64,000 nucleotides of DNA, taken from Halomonas sp. PR-M31. Lineage in GTDB: Bacteria; Pseudomonadota; Gammaproteobacteria; Pseudomonadales; Halomonadaceae. The translations under genes were made by a program, and so were the position numbers. Shown here piece by piece: positions 38,649 through 50,355 of the stretch (the stretch's first letter is position 1; the number at the start of each line of letters is the position of its first letter). A model generated the notes under the pieces. That model worked only from the letters and a program-made list of their open reading frames with translations, did no database searches and was not told the origin of the DNA. The stretch spans positions 1-64,000 of the forward strand of contig NZ_JIBT01000032.1 in assembly GCF_001039575.1 (NCBI RefSeq), in the 5' to 3' direction.

Positions 38649-38951
38649 ATGAGTGACAAGTCTTTGCGAGATTTACGCACCGAAAACTCTCAGCCGGCAC
38701 CCAAGATCGTGTTTCCCTGTGATTACCCACTCAAGATCGTGGGTGACGCTACGCCAGATTTTCAGGCGGCCATCGTCGAGGTGCTCAAGGCCCATGTGCC
38801 GGGCTTTGAGGACGATACCGTGACGGCGGTCGACAGTCGCAAGGGACGATTTCAGTCGCTACGTGTGACGATCACCGCTACCAGCAACGATCAGTTACAG
38901 ACCCTATTTGCCTCGCTCAAGGCGACGGGTCGTGTTCATATGGTGCTATGA
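38649..38951 (+). CDS. ybeD: DUF493 family protein (YbeD-like)
   Basis: This is a 100-aa protein starting at ATG 38649. The ACT-like DUF493 fold is indicated by IVFPCDYPLKIVGDATPDF, RKGRFQSLRVTITATS and the final GRVHMVL. The stop TGA is followed directly by the lipB ATG. In many gammaproteobacteria it sits between dacA and lipB, as here; its molecular role is not established. Confidence 0.94.
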   Translation: MSDKSLRDLRTENSQPAPKIVFPCDYPLKIVGDATPDFQAAIVEVLKAHVPGFEDDTVTAVDSRKGRFQSLRVTITATSNDQLQTLFASLKATGRVHMVL

Positions 38952-39614
38952 ATGGCAGTGTTAGACGTTTATCGTCTGGGTTGCCTGCCCTATGCCCCGG
39001 TGTGGCGCGCCATGCGGGCCTTCACGGATTGTCGTGACGCGACGACCAGGGATGCGATCTGGCTTGTCGAACACGAGCCGGTGTTTACCCAAGGCCAGGC
39101 CGGCCGCGCCGAACACGTGCTGATGCCTGGCGACATACCGGTAGTGCATACCGACCGAGGCGGACAAGTGACCTATCATGGCCCGGGCCAGCTGGTCATG
39201 TATCCACTGCTGGACGTGCGACGGCGCAAGCTTGGGGTGCGTGAGCTGGTCACGGCTCTGGAAAGCAGCGTCATTGATGTGCTGGCCGGGCAGGGGGTTG
39301 AGGCGCATCCCCGCGCCGATGCACCCGGCGTTTATGTCGGTGATGCCAAGATTGCATCCTTGGGTCTGCGTATCCGGCGCGGCTGCAGCTTTCATGGGGT
39401 CGCATTCAACGTCGATATGGACCTTGCGCCGTTCACCCGCATCAATCCTTGTGGCTACGCCGGCTTGAACATGATTCGACTGTGCGATCTCATCGAGAAG
39501 CCTCCCTGTCTTGATGAGCAGGCGACCCGTTTGATGCAGCGTCTGGTCGCACGATTGGGTGATGACAGTATCAAAGAGTGTCGAGGCATACCCGAAGGGT
39601 CATGTCCGAGTTAA
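38952..39614 (+). CDS. lipB: Octanoyl-[acyl-carrier-protein]:protein N-octanoyltransferase
   Basis: This 220-aa enzyme transfers octanoate from ACP to lipoyl domains. Family motifs [32 protein letters not shown] and the [11 protein letters not shown]-like [17 protein letters not shown], followed by NPCGYAGL with the active-site Cys, are intact. It supplies LipA downstream, and the likely local clients include the two-lipoyl-domain E2 encoded at 53.9 kb. Confidence 0.96.
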   Translation: MAVLDVYRLGCLPYAPVWRAMRAFTDCRDATTRDAIWLVEHEPVFTQGQAGRAEHVLMPGDIPVVHTDRGGQVTYHGPGQLVMYPLLDVRRRKLGVRELVTALESSVIDVLAGQGVEAHPRADAPGVYVGDAKIASLGLRIRRGCSFHGVAFNVDMDLAPFTRINPCGYAGLNMIRLCDLIEKPPCLDEQATRLMQRLVARLGDDSIKECRGIPEGSCPS

Positions 39615-39648
39615 CCGCCGATTCTTCCCGAACTGCAGGATAGGACCG

Positions 39649-40647
39649 ATGACCGAGACCACCGTTGCTAGTCAGGAACGGGCCACTACGGCCCCCAAGA
39701 AGCCCCGCGCCGAGCGGGGTGTCAAGCTGCGTGGCGCCGATAAGGTAGCCCGCATTCCGGTCAAGGTGATTCCCACCGAGACGCTGCCCAAGAAACCCGA
39801 TTGGCTGCGGGTGCGCATGCCGGTGTCCCAGGAGGTGACGCGCATCAAGCAGACGCTGCGCAAGCACGGTCTGCATACCGTTTGTGAAGAGGCTACCTGC
39901 CCCAATATCGGCGAGTGCTTCAACGGCGGTACCGCCACCTTCATGATCATGGGGGACATTTGTACCCGGCGCTGCCCCTTTTGTGACGTGGCCCATGGAC
40001 GCCCCAATGCGCTCAATGAGAACGAGCCCCGTGAACTGGCGGAAGCCATCGCCGAAATGCGCTTGAAATATGTCGTGGTCACTTCGGTGGATCGTGATGA
40101 TCTGCGCGACGGCGGAGCACAGCACTTCGTCGACTGTATCCGGGAAATTCGCAACGACAGCCCCTCGATCGAGATCGAAGTGTTGGTGCCGGATTTTCGC
40201 GGTCGCATGCAAAAAGCGTTGGATATTCTCGAGCAGACGCCGCCGGACGTCTTCAATCACAATCTCGAGACCGTACCATCGACCTATCGCCGAGTGCGCC
40301 CCGGCGCGGACTATCAATGGTCCCTGGATCTGCTCAAGGGCTACAAGGCACGTCGGCCTGATGTATTGACCAAGTCCGGGCTGATGCTCGGCGTGGGTGA
40401 GACCGATGAAGAAGTCATCGAGGTGATGCGCGATCTGCGCGCTCACGATGTGGACATGCTGACCTTGGGACAGTACATGCAACCTTCCCGCAATCACCTG
40501 CCGGTGGATCGCTGGGTGCATCCGGATACCTTTGCCTGGTTTGCCGAGCAGGGCAAGGCGATGGGCTTCACCCATGTCGCTTCGGGACCACTGGTGCGTT
40601 CGTCCTATCATGCGGACAAGCAAGCGCACGGTGTCGAGGTCAAGTAA
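39649..40647 (+). CDS. lipA: Lipoyl synthase
   Basis: This is a 332-aa radical SAM enzyme that inserts two sulfurs into octanoyl-lysine. The auxiliary cluster Cys pattern is [12 protein letters not shown] and the radical SAM motif is [11 protein letters not shown] 39649 follows an AGGATAGGA box. The N-terminal ~50 residues are a family-typical variable extension. A hairpin terminator follows 26 bases after the stop. Confidence 0.97.
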   Translation: MTETTVASQERATTAPKKPRAERGVKLRGADKVARIPVKVIPTETLPKKPDWLRVRMPVSQEVTRIKQTLRKHGLHTVCEEATCPNIGECFNGGTATFMIMGDICTRRCPFCDVAHGRPNALNENEPRELAEAIAEMRLKYVVVTSVDRDDLRDGGAQHFVDCIREIRNDSPSIEIEVLVPDFRGRMQKALDILEQTPPDVFNHNLETVPSTYRRVRPGADYQWSLDLLKGYKARRPDVLTKSGLMLGVGETDEEVIEVMRDLRAHDVDMLTLGQYMQPSRNHLPVDRWVHPDTFAWFAEQGKAMGFTHVASGPLVRSSYHADKQAHGVEVK

Positions 40648-40673
40648 TCGTTCCGGCCAGTAGCAGTATCCAG

Positions 40674-40701
40674 CCCCATGCGCTCAAGCCATGGGGTTTT
40701 T
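40674..40701 (+). terminator. Rho-independent terminator after lipA
   Basis: CCCCATG and CATGGGG form a 7-bp stem around a 9-base loop, followed by a run of five T. Confidence 0.8.
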
Positions 40702-40782
40702 CATGAGAGCAAACTAGGCTTTCTTATGGATGACCCCTTCGCTTATGCTGATAGCATTCCGAACGGTGCAAGGAGATGCACG

Positions 40783-41493
40783 ATGAACGCCAAGGGTATT
40801 CTCGATCAGTTGATGAAGCAGGCCGGTGGCATGAACAGCTCGTCCAAAGGAGGCGCTTCACAGGGTGGCGGCTCTTCAAAGGGCGGTCTGGACATAGGCA
40901 AACTGGCGGGCAGCGGTGCTTTGGGCATGCTGCTGGGTACCAAGCGCGGACGCAGCATGGGGGGTAAGGGGCTCAAATACGGCGCTCTGGCAGGGCTTGG
41001 CATGCTGGCTTGGAAAGCCTGGCAGCATCATCAGCAGTCTTCTTCGTCGAGCGGCTCGCAGGCAGCCGGTGGGGATCAGTCCGCCGCCGCGCCCACGGGC
41101 AGCGCCGGTCCTTTGGAGCAGCTCGATGGACAGCAACAGGAACAGCGCAGTCTGGCGATTCTGCAGGCCATGATCGCTGCGGCCCGGGCGGATGGTCACA
41201 TCGATGCAGAAGAGCGTGCCCAACTGGTAGGGCAGATGGATGCCATGGGTGCCGATGATGAACTTCATGCCTGGATGGAACAGCAGATGCGCGAGACGCT
41301 CGATGCCGACGCCATTGCCGCCAAGGCGGATTCCCCCCAGGCGGCACGGGAAATATATTTGGCAAGCGTTGCCATCATCGATGAGCAGAACCCGATGGAG
41401 CGTGCCTGGCTGGATCAGCTGGCCGGTGCCTTAAAGCTTGAACCCGGGATCGCCAAGGAGCTCGAATCCCAGGCTGCCGCTCACCAAGGCTGA
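40783..41493 (+). CDS. DUF533 / TerB-like (YebE-type) membrane-associated protein
   Basis: This is a 236-aa protein starting at ATG 40783 behind AAGGAGATG. A Gly/Ser-rich N-terminus is followed by a glycine-zipper-like helix (residues ~43-85, GKGLKYGALAGLGMLAWKAW), a Gln/Ser-rich linker and a C-terminal TerB-like helical domain (residues ~125-230, MIAAARADGHIDAEERAQL). The family, which includes E. coli YebE, is thought to be inner-membrane associated; its function is unknown. A short gene downstream repeats its glycine-zipper part. Confidence 0.85.
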   Translation: MNAKGILDQLMKQAGGMNSSSKGGASQGGGSSKGGLDIGKLAGSGALGMLLGTKRGRSMGGKGLKYGALAGLGMLAWKAWQHHQQSSSSSGSQAAGGDQSAAAPTGSAGPLEQLDGQQQEQRSLAILQAMIAAARADGHIDAEERAQLVGQMDAMGADDELHAWMEQQMRETLDADAIAAKADSPQAAREIYLASVAIIDEQNPMERAWLDQLAGALKLEPGIAKELESQAAAHQG

Positions 41494-41599
41494 AAACGAT
41501 AAAACGTGCAGGTATGGCCGATCAACGTTTTTGACGGGTCTTCTGGACCCATAATATTACCCGTTAACAACGATGTCTTATGCGTCAGGAGAAAAGGCT

Positions 41600-41929
41600 A
41601 TGGAAGATAAAGGGGCTTGGAATCAATTGACCAAGGCGGCAGGAGAGCTACGTGACTCTTCTCGCGATCGAGCTGTCGATACTCGCAGTGCACTTGCGGG
41701 CGGTCTCGTGGGTCTGCTGGTGAGTACCCGAGGCGGGCGTAGTCTCATAGGCAAGACCTTGAAGTATGGCATTGTCGCAGGATTGGGCGCCCTGGCTTGG
41801 CAGTCGCGTCAGCGCGACCAAGAGGCTGCCCACCGCAGAATAGGCAGCAACGACTCGCTTACGACCAGCGATAGTACTCGCAGTGCGGTCGAGGACCCCA
41901 TAAAAAGACCGCCTGGCTCAGAAATATAG
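41600..41929 (+). CDS. Glycine-zipper protein, paralogous to the N-terminus of the DUF533 protein
   Basis: This is a 109-aa protein from ATG 41600, with AGGAG 8 bases upstream; ATG 41573 is less likely. Residues ~25-65 (STRGGRSLIGKTLKYGIVAGLGALAWQ) align with the glycine-zipper part of the DUF533 protein encoded just upstream (GTKRGRSMGGKGLKYGALAGLGMLAW), but there is no TerB-like domain. This suggests tandem duplication followed by loss of the C-terminal domain. It is probably membrane-inserted or membrane-associated; the role is unknown. A strong terminator follows. Confidence 0.7.
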   Translation: MEDKGAWNQLTKAAGELRDSSRDRAVDTRSALAGGLVGLLVSTRGGRSLIGKTLKYGIVAGLGALAWQSRQRDQEAAHRRIGSNDSLTTSDSTRSAVEDPIKRPPGSEI

Positions 41930-41976
41930 GGCTTTTCCTCGAGCCGATATATTGATACCGATTCGATTGTATTGAG

Positions 41977-42005
41977 GCGCCCGATCTGATTCGGGCGCAT
42001 TTTTT
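41977..42005 (+). terminator. Rho-independent terminator after the glycine-zipper gene
   Basis: GCGCCCGA and TCGGGCGC form an 8-bp stem with a 6-base loop, followed by ATTTTTT. Confidence 0.9.
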
Positions 42006-42178
42006 GTTTTGGCTGTGAACTATTAATGAAAAAATAATCTTATTAAAGCCTAAAAAATGAGTATCGACGCTCGCTTTTTAATGATTTAACTCATAGTAAC
42101 TGACGTCAGACTTCAATCCGGTTAGAATGGCGACATCATTATCTTGCAGCGCAGCAATTTCACTTACGGAGCCAAGAC

Positions 42179-44461
42179 ATGTTCCTTCTCACTGCTTCCT
42201 TCGTGGAAATGACGCGTCCGATGTGGGACCCGTTGGGGTTGGGTAAAGCCGCGGTCGACTATTGGCGTGATGCCGGCGAGCGCAGCGTGCTTTATCTGGA
42301 CGTCATGCGTCAGCGCGGCAATCAGTATCTTGCTCACATGAAAGAGACCAAGCCCAACGTGCTGGGTTTCGATTCTGAAATACTGATGGATGGACGCGAT
42401 CTGCTTCATCCGGTCAATTATGAGCTGATGCGTATCCTGCCGCCTGAAGGCGTCGAGATCGACGAGAGCATGCGGCCCTTCGTGGTGGTCGATCCTAGGG
42501 CAGGTCATGGCCCCGGTATCGGAGGCTTCAAGCCGGACAGTGAACTGGGTGTAGCCCTTCGTGCCGGGCATCCTTGCTATTTCATCGGCTTTCTGCCGTT
42601 TCCCGAACCGGGGCAGACCGTTGGGGATGTCGTCGAAGCAGAGGTGCAGTTCCTGCGCCATGTCATCGAGCGCCATCCCGATGTCGCCGAGCGACCCATG
42701 GTGGTCGGCAACTGCCAGGCCGGTTGGCAGATCATGATGGCGGCAGCCTTGGAGCCGGACTGCTTCGGCCCCATTCTCATTGCCGGCGCTCCGCTTTCCT
42801 ACTGGGCAGGCGAGCGGGGCAAGGCTCCCATGCGTTATTCCGCAGGCCTGATGGGTGGTAGCTGGCTGACAGCCCTGGTCGGCGATTTGGGTAACGGCCA
42901 TTTCGACGGTGCCTGGCTGGTACAGAACTTCGAGAAGCTCAACCCGGCCAATACGCTGTGGAACAAGCAATACAATCTCTACGCCAACGTCGATACCGAA
43001 GCCCAACGCTATCTGGAGTTTGAGCGCTGGTGGGGCGGCCATGTAGTGCTCAACAGCGAAGAGATACAGTACATCGTCGATAACCTGTTCATTGGCAACC
43101 GCCTGAGCACGTCACAGCTGCTCACCCGGGACGGGCGTCGCATCGACTTGCGCAATATCCGTTCACCCATCGTGGTGTTCTGCTCAAAAGGCGACGACAT
43201 TACGCCGCCGCCTCAAGCGATTGGCTGGATCGATGATCTCTACGACAGCGTGGAAGACATTCAGGCTCACGACCAGACCATCGTCTACTGTATCCATGAC
43301 ACGACGGGTCATCTAGGGATCTTCGTTTCCGGGAATGTCTCGCGTAAAGAGCACACCGAATTCACCGCGAACATGGATTACATCGATATCCTGCCGCCGG
43401 GGTTGTATGAAGCGAATGTCAACGAGCGCGATGCCACCCAGGCCAATCCGGATTTGATCGATGGGGACTATCTACTCGAATTCGCCACACGGGATTTCAA
43501 GGACATCGATGATATCGTCAAGACCAATCTCGACGACGAGCGACGCTTTGCCACCGTGTCCCGAGTGTCGAATATCAATCTCGGTCTTTACCGGCGCTAT
43601 CTGCAGCCCCTGATTCAGGCTGTCATGACACCCCAGGCGGCCAGTCTGCTACGCCGTTCGCACCCTCTCAAGGTAGGGTATCGGCTCCTTTCCGATCGCA
43701 ACCCTGCCGCCGCGCCGCTGCCGGTATTGGCGGACATGGTCAAGGCGAATCGCCACGCGGTCGATGCAAACAACCCATTCAAGATGTACGAGACCATGCT
43801 GTCAGATCAGATCGTCCATAGTCTGAATGCTTTTCGCGACTTTAGGGATCAAGCCACGGAACGGTTATTCATGCAGGTATACGGTCAGCCCTGGCTCCAG
43901 ATCCTGATGGGTCTCCGTGCGGACGACCAGCGCCCCTTGCCGGTTCCCGGCGCCTCGCCGGAACATCGGCGTTTCGTGGAACAGCGCAAGCAGATTCTGC
44001 GGGATTCCGTGGCGGACGGGGATATCGTTCAGGCCTCGGTGCGTGCGCTCATTTTCGCGCTAGGGGGCTCACCTACCACGGATGAGCGTAACTTCCAGCG
44101 CCTGAAGGCGACACGTGAAGAGATGGGTAACCATATTGATTTGAGCGATTTTAAAATCCTGGTGCGCGATGAGTTCGAAATGCTCAACATGGATGGTCAT
44201 GCGGCCATGGAGGCGATACCAACCATGCTGCAGGGCGAAGACCGCGCCACCATCGAGACCTACGAAAATCATATCGAACAGGTAGTGAAGGCAAGCGAAC
44301 CCTTGGACGACAAGACCCGTTCGCGTTTGGCCCTGGTCAAGCAGCTCTTTGCTCGAGCCAAGTCCGCTGAAGAGGTGTCCTCAAGCAAGAGAAAGCCGCG
44401 TAAGAAAGCGTCTTCCAGGACGAACACCTCGACGCCTTCCAGTGGTCCCAAATCGAGCTGA
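42179..44461 (+). CDS. DUF3141 protein (PHA-synthase-like alpha/beta-hydrolase)
   Basis: This is a 760-aa protein. The central alpha/beta-hydrolase region has the nucleophile elbow GNCQAGWQ (Cys ~residue 180), as in polyhydroxyalkanoate synthases, an acidic site near CSKGDDITPP and a candidate His in HDTTGHLG. The N-terminal ~100 residues include YWRDAGERSVLYLDVMRQRGNQ-type PHA-synthase-like sequence. The C-terminal ~60 residues are Lys/Ser-rich. The family is often annotated as a PHA synthetase-like hydrolase, but no substrate is proven. It stands alone between two terminators. Confidence 0.85.
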   Translation: MFLLTASFVEMTRPMWDPLGLGKAAVDYWRDAGERSVLYLDVMRQRGNQYLAHMKETKPNVLGFDSEILMDGRDLLHPVNYELMRILPPEGVEIDESMRPFVVVDPRAGHGPGIGGFKPDSELGVALRAGHPCYFIGFLPFPEPGQTVGDVVEAEVQFLRHVIERHPDVAERPMVVGNCQAGWQIMMAAALEPDCFGPILIAGAPLSYWAGERGKAPMRYSAGLMGGSWLTALVGDLGNGHFDGAWLVQNFEKLNPANTLWNKQYNLYANVDTEAQRYLEFERWWGGHVVLNSEEIQYIVDNLFIGNRLSTSQLLTRDGRRIDLRNIRSPIVVFCSKGDDITPPPQAIGWIDDLYDSVEDIQAHDQTIVYCIHDTTGHLGIFVSGNVSRKEHTEFTANMDYIDILPPGLYEANVNERDATQANPDLIDGDYLLEFATRDFKDIDDIVKTNLDDERRFATVSRVSNINLGLYRRYLQPLIQAVMTPQAASLLRRSHPLKVGYRLLSDRNPAAAPLPVLADMVKANRHAVDANNPFKMYETMLSDQIVHSLNAFRDFRDQATERLFMQVYGQPWLQILMGLRADDQRPLPVPGASPEHRRFVEQRKQILRDSVADGDIVQASVRALIFALGGSPTTDERNFQRLKATREEMGNHIDLSDFKILVRDEFEMLNMDGHAAMEAIPTMLQGEDRATIETYENHIEQVVKASEPLDDKTRSRLALVKQLFARAKSAEEVSSSKRKPRKKASSRTNTSTPSSGPKSS

Positions 44462-44851
44462 CAATAGCTGAACCTGAGTACAGCCAAACACCCTGGTCGT
44501 TCCCGCGATCAGGGTGTTTGGTATCGAGCCCTCCACACGTCAAATCGTCCATTTTTTGATCCAACTCCCCCGCCAGTTAACTGGCTCATGTTGATAAACA
44601 AACGTTCATGTTACCTTTTTCGACCTGCTCTATTCTTGAAGCTGGCTTGCATGGAGTCCTATGTGACAGCTAGCCTCAGGATGCCTTTGGTCATTCCAGC
44701 AGCCCCCGTTGCGCTGGCTAGCAACTGGCGCAGCGGGAATGGCTGGGGTAGGGTAGGCGCATTTTACGCCGGAATTACACCGGCACGACGTACACGCTGC
44801 CAAGGTCACCGGAACCTTTCACGGACCTGGGCTCGAGAAAACTGGAGCACT
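44462..44851. other. Intergenic leader region of topA
   Basis: This 390-base stretch has no supported gene. After the DUF3141 terminator it holds the putative topA promoter region and two potential RNA stems: a 10-bp stem at 44705-44737 (CCCGTTGCGC with GCGCAGCGGG, one G-U pair, 13-base loop) and GCCGG/CCGGC at 44768-44784. The topA frame stays open back to 44588, but the conserved protein starts only at 44852. Confidence 0.55.
44486..44519 (+). terminator. Rho-independent terminator after the DUF3141 gene
   Basis: AAACACCCTG and CAGGGTGTTT form a 10-bp stem, extended by pairing of TCG with CGA in the interior. The stem itself ends in TTT, giving a short T tail. Confidence 0.75.
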
Positions 44852-47482
44852 ATGGGCAAGTCATTGGTCATCGTCGAGTCGCCGGCCAAGGCCAAGACGA
44901 TCAACAAATACCTCGGCAACGACTTCGTCGTGAAGTCGAGTGTGGGCCATATTCGCGATCTGCCCACCAGCGGCTCGGGCAAGCAGGCCAGCGATCCCAA
45001 GGAGCGTGCTCGTCAGGCAGCGGCTACCCGCAAGATGTCGCCCCAAAAAAAGGCAGCCTACCAAAAGCAGAAGGCCTGGACTCAGCTGGTACGGCGCATG
45101 GGGATCGACCCAGAACACGGCTGGGAGGCCAACTACGAGATATTGCCGGGCAAGGAAAAGGTGGTGGCGGAGCTTGCCAGGCTCGCCGAGAAAGCCGATG
45201 CCATCTATCTGGCCACGGACCGGGATCGGGAAGGGGAAGCCATCGCCTGGCATTTGAAGGAAGTCATCGGCGGCGATGAGGCGCGCTACAAGCGCGTAGT
45301 GTTCAACGAGATTACCAAGAACGCCATCAAAGAGGCCTTCAAGGAGCCCGGCAGCCTCAACGTGCCTCGGGTCGAAGCGCAGCAGACCCGGCGTTTTCTC
45401 GATCGCGTCGTGGGTTTCATGCTCTCGCCGCTGCTCTGGAACAAGGTCGCCCGAGGTTTGTCCGCGGGTCGCGTACAGTCCGTTGCAGTGCGATTGATCG
45501 TCGAGCGGGAGCGAGAGATTCGCGCCTTCGTGCCGGAGGAGTTCTGGGACGTCCATGCGGATCTGGTCAGTCCTGAGGGTGAGCCGATTCGCTTTGAGCT
45601 AGTGCGACAGGATGGCAAGCCGTTTCGACCGACTTCTCAAAAAGAGACCCTTGAACGTATCGCCGCGCTTGAAAAAGCCGATCTCAAGATCACGGCCCGG
45701 GAAGAAAAACCCACTCGTTCCAAGCCCAATGCTCCTTTCATCACCTCGACGTTGCAACAAGCCGCCAGTGGTCGTCTGGGTTTTTCGGTCAAGAAGACCA
45801 TGACCCTGGCCCAGCGTCTTTATGAGGCCGGCTATATCACCTACATGCGGACCGACTCCACCAATCTGTCTCAGGATGCGGTGAACGGCGTGCGCGACTA
45901 TATTCAAGACGAATTCGGCAAGCGCTATTTGCCCGAGGCACCCAACCGTTACTCCAGCAAGGAAGGTGCCCAGGAGGCACACGAGGCGATCCGTCCTTCT
46001 GACGTTACCCGTACTGCAAATGAACTGGCCGGCATGGAGCGGGATGCGGAGCGTCTTTATGAGCTGATCTGGCGTCAGTTCGTGGCCTGTCAGATGCCCC
46101 CGGCGGAGTATCTCTCCACTACCTTGACCGTCGAGACCGAAGGCTATGAGCTGCGGGCCAAGGGGCGGGTGCTCAAGTTTGACGGCTATACCCGGGTGAT
46201 GAAGCCAGCAGGCAAGAAAGATGAAGATCAGACGCTGCCGGACATTGGCGAAGGCACGGCGCTGAAGCTGGACAAGCTAGATCCTCAACAGCACTTCACC
46301 AAGCCCACGGCTCGCTATACCGAGGCCAGCCTGGTCAAGGAGCTGGAAAAGCGCGGCATCGGACGGCCTTCGACCTATGCCTCGATCATTTCGACCATTC
46401 AGGATCGGGGCTATGTTCGGCTCGATAGTCGGCGCTTTTACGCAGAAAAGCTTGGCGATATTGTCACAGACCGGCTCACGGAATCCTTCAACGATTTGAT
46501 GGATTACAGCTTCACGGCGCGCATGGAAGACAATCTCGACGATGTGGCGGAGGGTGAGCGTAACTGGCAGGCTTTGCTGGATGATTTCTACGCAGAGTTT
46601 CGCGCCAAGCTTGAGAAGGCTGAAGGTGAAGAGGGCATGCGCCCTAACCAGCCGGTGCCCACGGACATCGACTGCCCCACCTGCGGACGCAAGATGCAGA
46701 TTCGCACCGCCTCCACCGGGGTGTTTCTGGGCTGCTCCGGCTACAACCTGCCGCCCAAGGAGCGCTGCAAGACCACCATCGATCTGATTCCTGGAGACGA
46801 GGCGGTTGCCGCGGACGCGGGGGAGGATGCGGAAACCCAGGCGTTGCGGGCCAAGCGGCGTTGCCCCAAATGCGGCACCGCCATGGACAGCTACCTGATC
46901 GACGAAACCCGCAAGCTGCACATCTGCGGCAATAGCCCGGACTGTGAAGGCTATGAGGTAGAGCAGGGGCGCTTTCGCATCAAGGGCTACGAAGGCCCGA
47001 CCATCGAATGCGACAAGTGCGGCAGCGAAATGCAGCTCAAGACCGGACGTTTCGGCAAGTACTTCGGCTGTACCAATGAAAACTGCAAGAACACTCGCAA
47101 GCTGCTTAGAAGTGGTGAAGCAGCGCCGCCCAAGATGGACCCGATTCCCATGCCGGAGCTTGCCTGTCAGAAGGTGAACGATCACTACGTATTGCGGGAC
47201 GGTGCCAGCGGATTGTTCCTGGCGGCCAGCCAGTTTCCCAAGAATCGCGAGACGCGACCGCCTTTGGTCAAGGAACTCAAGGCCCATGCCGAGGCGCTGC
47301 CGGAGAAATATCATTTCCTGCTCGATGCCCCCAGCGAGGACCCGGATGGCCGTCCGGCCCAGATACGGTTTTCGCGTAAGGCCAAGAGCCAGTACGTCAT
47401 GACCGATGATGAAGGCAAGGCCACGGGCTGGAAGGCCACCTTCGACAACGGCAAATGGCAAATCGAGGACAAACGCAAGTGA
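44852..47482 (+). CDS. topA: DNA topoisomerase I
   Basis: This is an 876-aa type IA topoisomerase (E. coli TopA has 865). ATG 44852 follows CTGGAG and leads into the Toprim start [29 protein letters not shown] completes Toprim, and the catalytic Tyr is in [10 protein letters not shown]. Three C-terminal zinc-binding Cys motifs follow ([24 protein letters not shown]), then two Cys-less ribbon domains. It relaxes negative supercoils. The stop TGA overlaps the next start as GTGA. Confidence 0.97.
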   Translation: MGKSLVIVESPAKAKTINKYLGNDFVVKSSVGHIRDLPTSGSGKQASDPKERARQAAATRKMSPQKKAAYQKQKAWTQLVRRMGIDPEHGWEANYEILPGKEKVVAELARLAEKADAIYLATDRDREGEAIAWHLKEVIGGDEARYKRVVFNEITKNAIKEAFKEPGSLNVPRVEAQQTRRFLDRVVGFMLSPLLWNKVARGLSAGRVQSVAVRLIVEREREIRAFVPEEFWDVHADLVSPEGEPIRFELVRQDGKPFRPTSQKETLERIAALEKADLKITAREEKPTRSKPNAPFITSTLQQAASGRLGFSVKKTMTLAQRLYEAGYITYMRTDSTNLSQDAVNGVRDYIQDEFGKRYLPEAPNRYSSKEGAQEAHEAIRPSDVTRTANELAGMERDAERLYELIWRQFVACQMPPAEYLSTTLTVETEGYELRAKGRVLKFDGYTRVMKPAGKKDEDQTLPDIGEGTALKLDKLDPQQHFTKPTARYTEASLVKELEKRGIGRPSTYASIISTIQDRGYVRLDSRRFYAEKLGDIVTDRLTESFNDLMDYSFTARMEDNLDDVAEGERNWQALLDDFYAEFRAKLEKAEGEEGMRPNQPVPTDIDCPTCGRKMQIRTASTGVFLGCSGYNLPPKERCKTTIDLIPGDEAVAADAGEDAETQALRAKRRCPKCGTAMDSYLIDETRKLHICGNSPDCEGYEVEQGRFRIKGYEGPTIECDKCGSEMQLKTGRFGKYFGCTNENCKNTRKLLRSGEAAPPKMDPIPMPELACQKVNDHYVLRDGASGLFLAASQFPKNRETRPPLVKELKAHAEALPEKYHFLLDAPSEDPDGRPAQIRFSRKAKSQYVMTDDEGKATGWKATFDNGKWQIEDKRK

Positions 47483-47949
47483 CCCCAACTGGGCGCACCA
47501 ACCAGCTGATTTATCAGGCAGAGCTGCTGCTCGTCGTGCCAGCGGGGGAGGATGAGCATGCCGCCTCACGGCGCATGGCCTGTGAGGAAGGTGCGCTTGC
47601 GCTACTCGAACTGGCGCTCAATGCCGCTCTGCGAGAAGTTACCGAGCATGCCCGTCTGGCGCGCCATGACTGGCGCGAACTGCTCCAGGGCCAGGACGAG
47701 AAAGAGGACGAGCAGATCGCCGAGATCCAGCGTCTTCGAGCGTTTGCGAGGATGCCTGACAGCTGGCTGAACCTGATGATCCTGCGTCTAAATGCTCTGT
47801 ACAGCGTCGAGGGTGCAGCGCGGCGCGAAGCCAGCCAGGCGCTGATCGTGGCCGCGGATCGCAGGACGCTGGCAGATGAGCTGCGCTGGTGCATCAAGGA
47901 GTTCAAGGCGCTGCTACTCGATTTGCGTGAGACCAGCGTCGAATGGTGA
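47479..47949 (+). CDS. DUF6586-like small helical protein downstream of topA
   Basis: This is a 156-aa protein from GTG 47479, overlapping the topA stop. It is predicted to be almost wholly alpha-helical ([14 protein letters not shown], then long Ala/Leu/Arg-rich helices). Pseudomonads carry a small helical DUF6586 protein at the same place after topA, and the N-terminal TNQxxYQAEL pattern fits, so I assign it tentatively to that group. The function is unknown. Confidence 0.6.
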   Translation: MTPTGRTNQLIYQAELLLVVPAGEDEHAASRRMACEEGALALLELALNAALREVTEHARLARHDWRELLQGQDEKEDEQIAEIQRLRAFARMPDSWLNLMILRLNALYSVEGAARREASQALIVAADRRTLADELRWCIKEFKALLLDLRETSVEW

Positions 47950-47988
47950 CTCGATAGGCTTCGAAGTGATACCATGCCTTTAGTTTGA

Positions 47989-48022
47989 AAACGACCATGG
48001 CTGCTTGCCATGGTCGTTTTTT
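47989..48022 (+). terminator. Rho-independent terminator after the topA operon
   Basis: AAACGACCATGG and CCATGGTCGTTT form a 12-bp stem with a 7-base loop, followed by more T. Confidence 0.9.
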
Positions 48023-48049
48023 GTTGCCTTGTTCCTGGCGGAGATAAGC

Positions 48050-48286
48050 ATGTCCGAGACAGCCGTGTTGGAAATCGTCGAACTCGCCGATGGCGAAATT
48101 GTGCTGCGCAGCGCGGAACACGAAGGTGAACCCCTGGTGCGTATTCGCTTCTCCGAAGAGGCCGCCGATCTGCTGCGTCGAAGCCGCTTCGAAGTGGCTC
48201 AGGAAATGATCGATCGTGCCATTACCCGCACGCAGCTGTGGGAAGGCGAAGAGGAGGAAATGGCCGTCATCGGGACGGTACATTGA
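48050..48286 (+). CDS. Small conserved hypothetical protein linked to topA
   Basis: This is a 78-aa acidic protein from ATG 48050 with a GCGGAGAT box. The sequence ETAVLEIVELADGEIVLR, then PLVRIRFSEEA, resembles a short conserved protein found near topA in Pseudomonas and relatives. No function is known. It is followed after 15 bases by the convergent dbpA. Confidence 0.72.
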   Translation: MSETAVLEIVELADGEIVLRSAEHEGEPLVRIRFSEEAADLLRRSRFEVAQEMIDRAITRTQLWEGEEEEMAVIGTVH

Positions 48287-48301
48287 GTTTGTACCATGGG
48301 G

Positions 48302-49693
<1,392 letters not shown>

Positions 49694-49789
49694 CGGGTAT
49701 ACTCGGAGGCCATCAAGGTGAGTGCGCAACGGGTCGCCATGATATCAGCAATGACCGAGTACCGGTGCGAGACCGACGAAGGATGAGGG

Positions 49790-50278
49790 GTGGATGTGGA
49801 AAAAGTCGCGATTCTGATCGATGTGCAAAACGTCTACTACACGACGAAACAGGCCTTTGGCCGGCACTTCGACTACAACGCCTTCTGGGCCCAGGCCACA
49901 ACGGAGCGTGAGGTGGTTGCGGCGATCGCCTATGCGGTGGATCGTGGCGACACGAAGCAGCGCCAGTTCCAGAATATCCTGCGCGGCATCGGTTTCGAAG
50001 TGAAGTTGAAGCCTTTCATACAGCGTCGGGACGGTTCTGCCAAGGGGGATTGGGACGTGGGCATCACCCTGGATGCCGTCGAACTCGCCGAGCAGGTCGA
50101 CAGGCTCATTCTCGTTTCGGGAGATGGCGACTTCGATCTGCTGTTGCAGCGAGTTCGACAGCGCTTCGACACTGCCTCCGACGTGTATGGTGTTTCGCGG
50201 CTGACAGCGGAATCTCTGGTGCGCTCTGCCACCCGCTTCGTTGCCATCGACGATGCCTTGCTGCTGCCGCTGCATTGA
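49790..50278 (+). CDS. NYN-domain (LabA/DUF88-like) protein, putative ribonuclease
   Basis: This is a 162-aa PIN-like NYN-domain protein. Acidic catalytic residues are visible in ILIDVQNVYY (Asp), KGDWDVGITLDAV and LVSGDGDFDLLL. A GGATGAGGG box precedes GTG 49790. NYN proteins of this class (LabA/DUF88) are single-domain and predicted to be metal-dependent RNases; the substrate is unknown. It is divergent from dbpA, an RNA helicase gene, but no shared operon is implied. Confidence 0.85.
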   Translation: MDVEKVAILIDVQNVYYTTKQAFGRHFDYNAFWAQATTEREVVAAIAYAVDRGDTKQRQFQNILRGIGFEVKLKPFIQRRDGSAKGDWDVGITLDAVELAEQVDRLILVSGDGDFDLLLQRVRQRFDTASDVYGVSRLTAESLVRSATRFVAIDDALLLPLH

Positions 50279-50355
50279 TGGCCCCCTTGTCTACCGTTCG
50301 ATGGACCGACGGAGAAATCTGAGTATCATCAAAAGAGCGTCAGATTGGCCTTTTT

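Noticed and set aside
39571-40629. Long minus-strand open frame (352 codons)
   Set aside because: It lies wholly antisense to lipA, whose motifs are intact; long antisense frames are common in GC-rich genes.
42164-43042. Minus-strand open frame opposite the DUF3141 gene
   Set aside because: Antisense shadow of a well-supported gene.
46277-47569. Long minus-strand open frame (430 codons) opposite topA
   Set aside because: It is antisense to conserved topA zinc-finger coding sequence and has no ribosome-binding site or family match.
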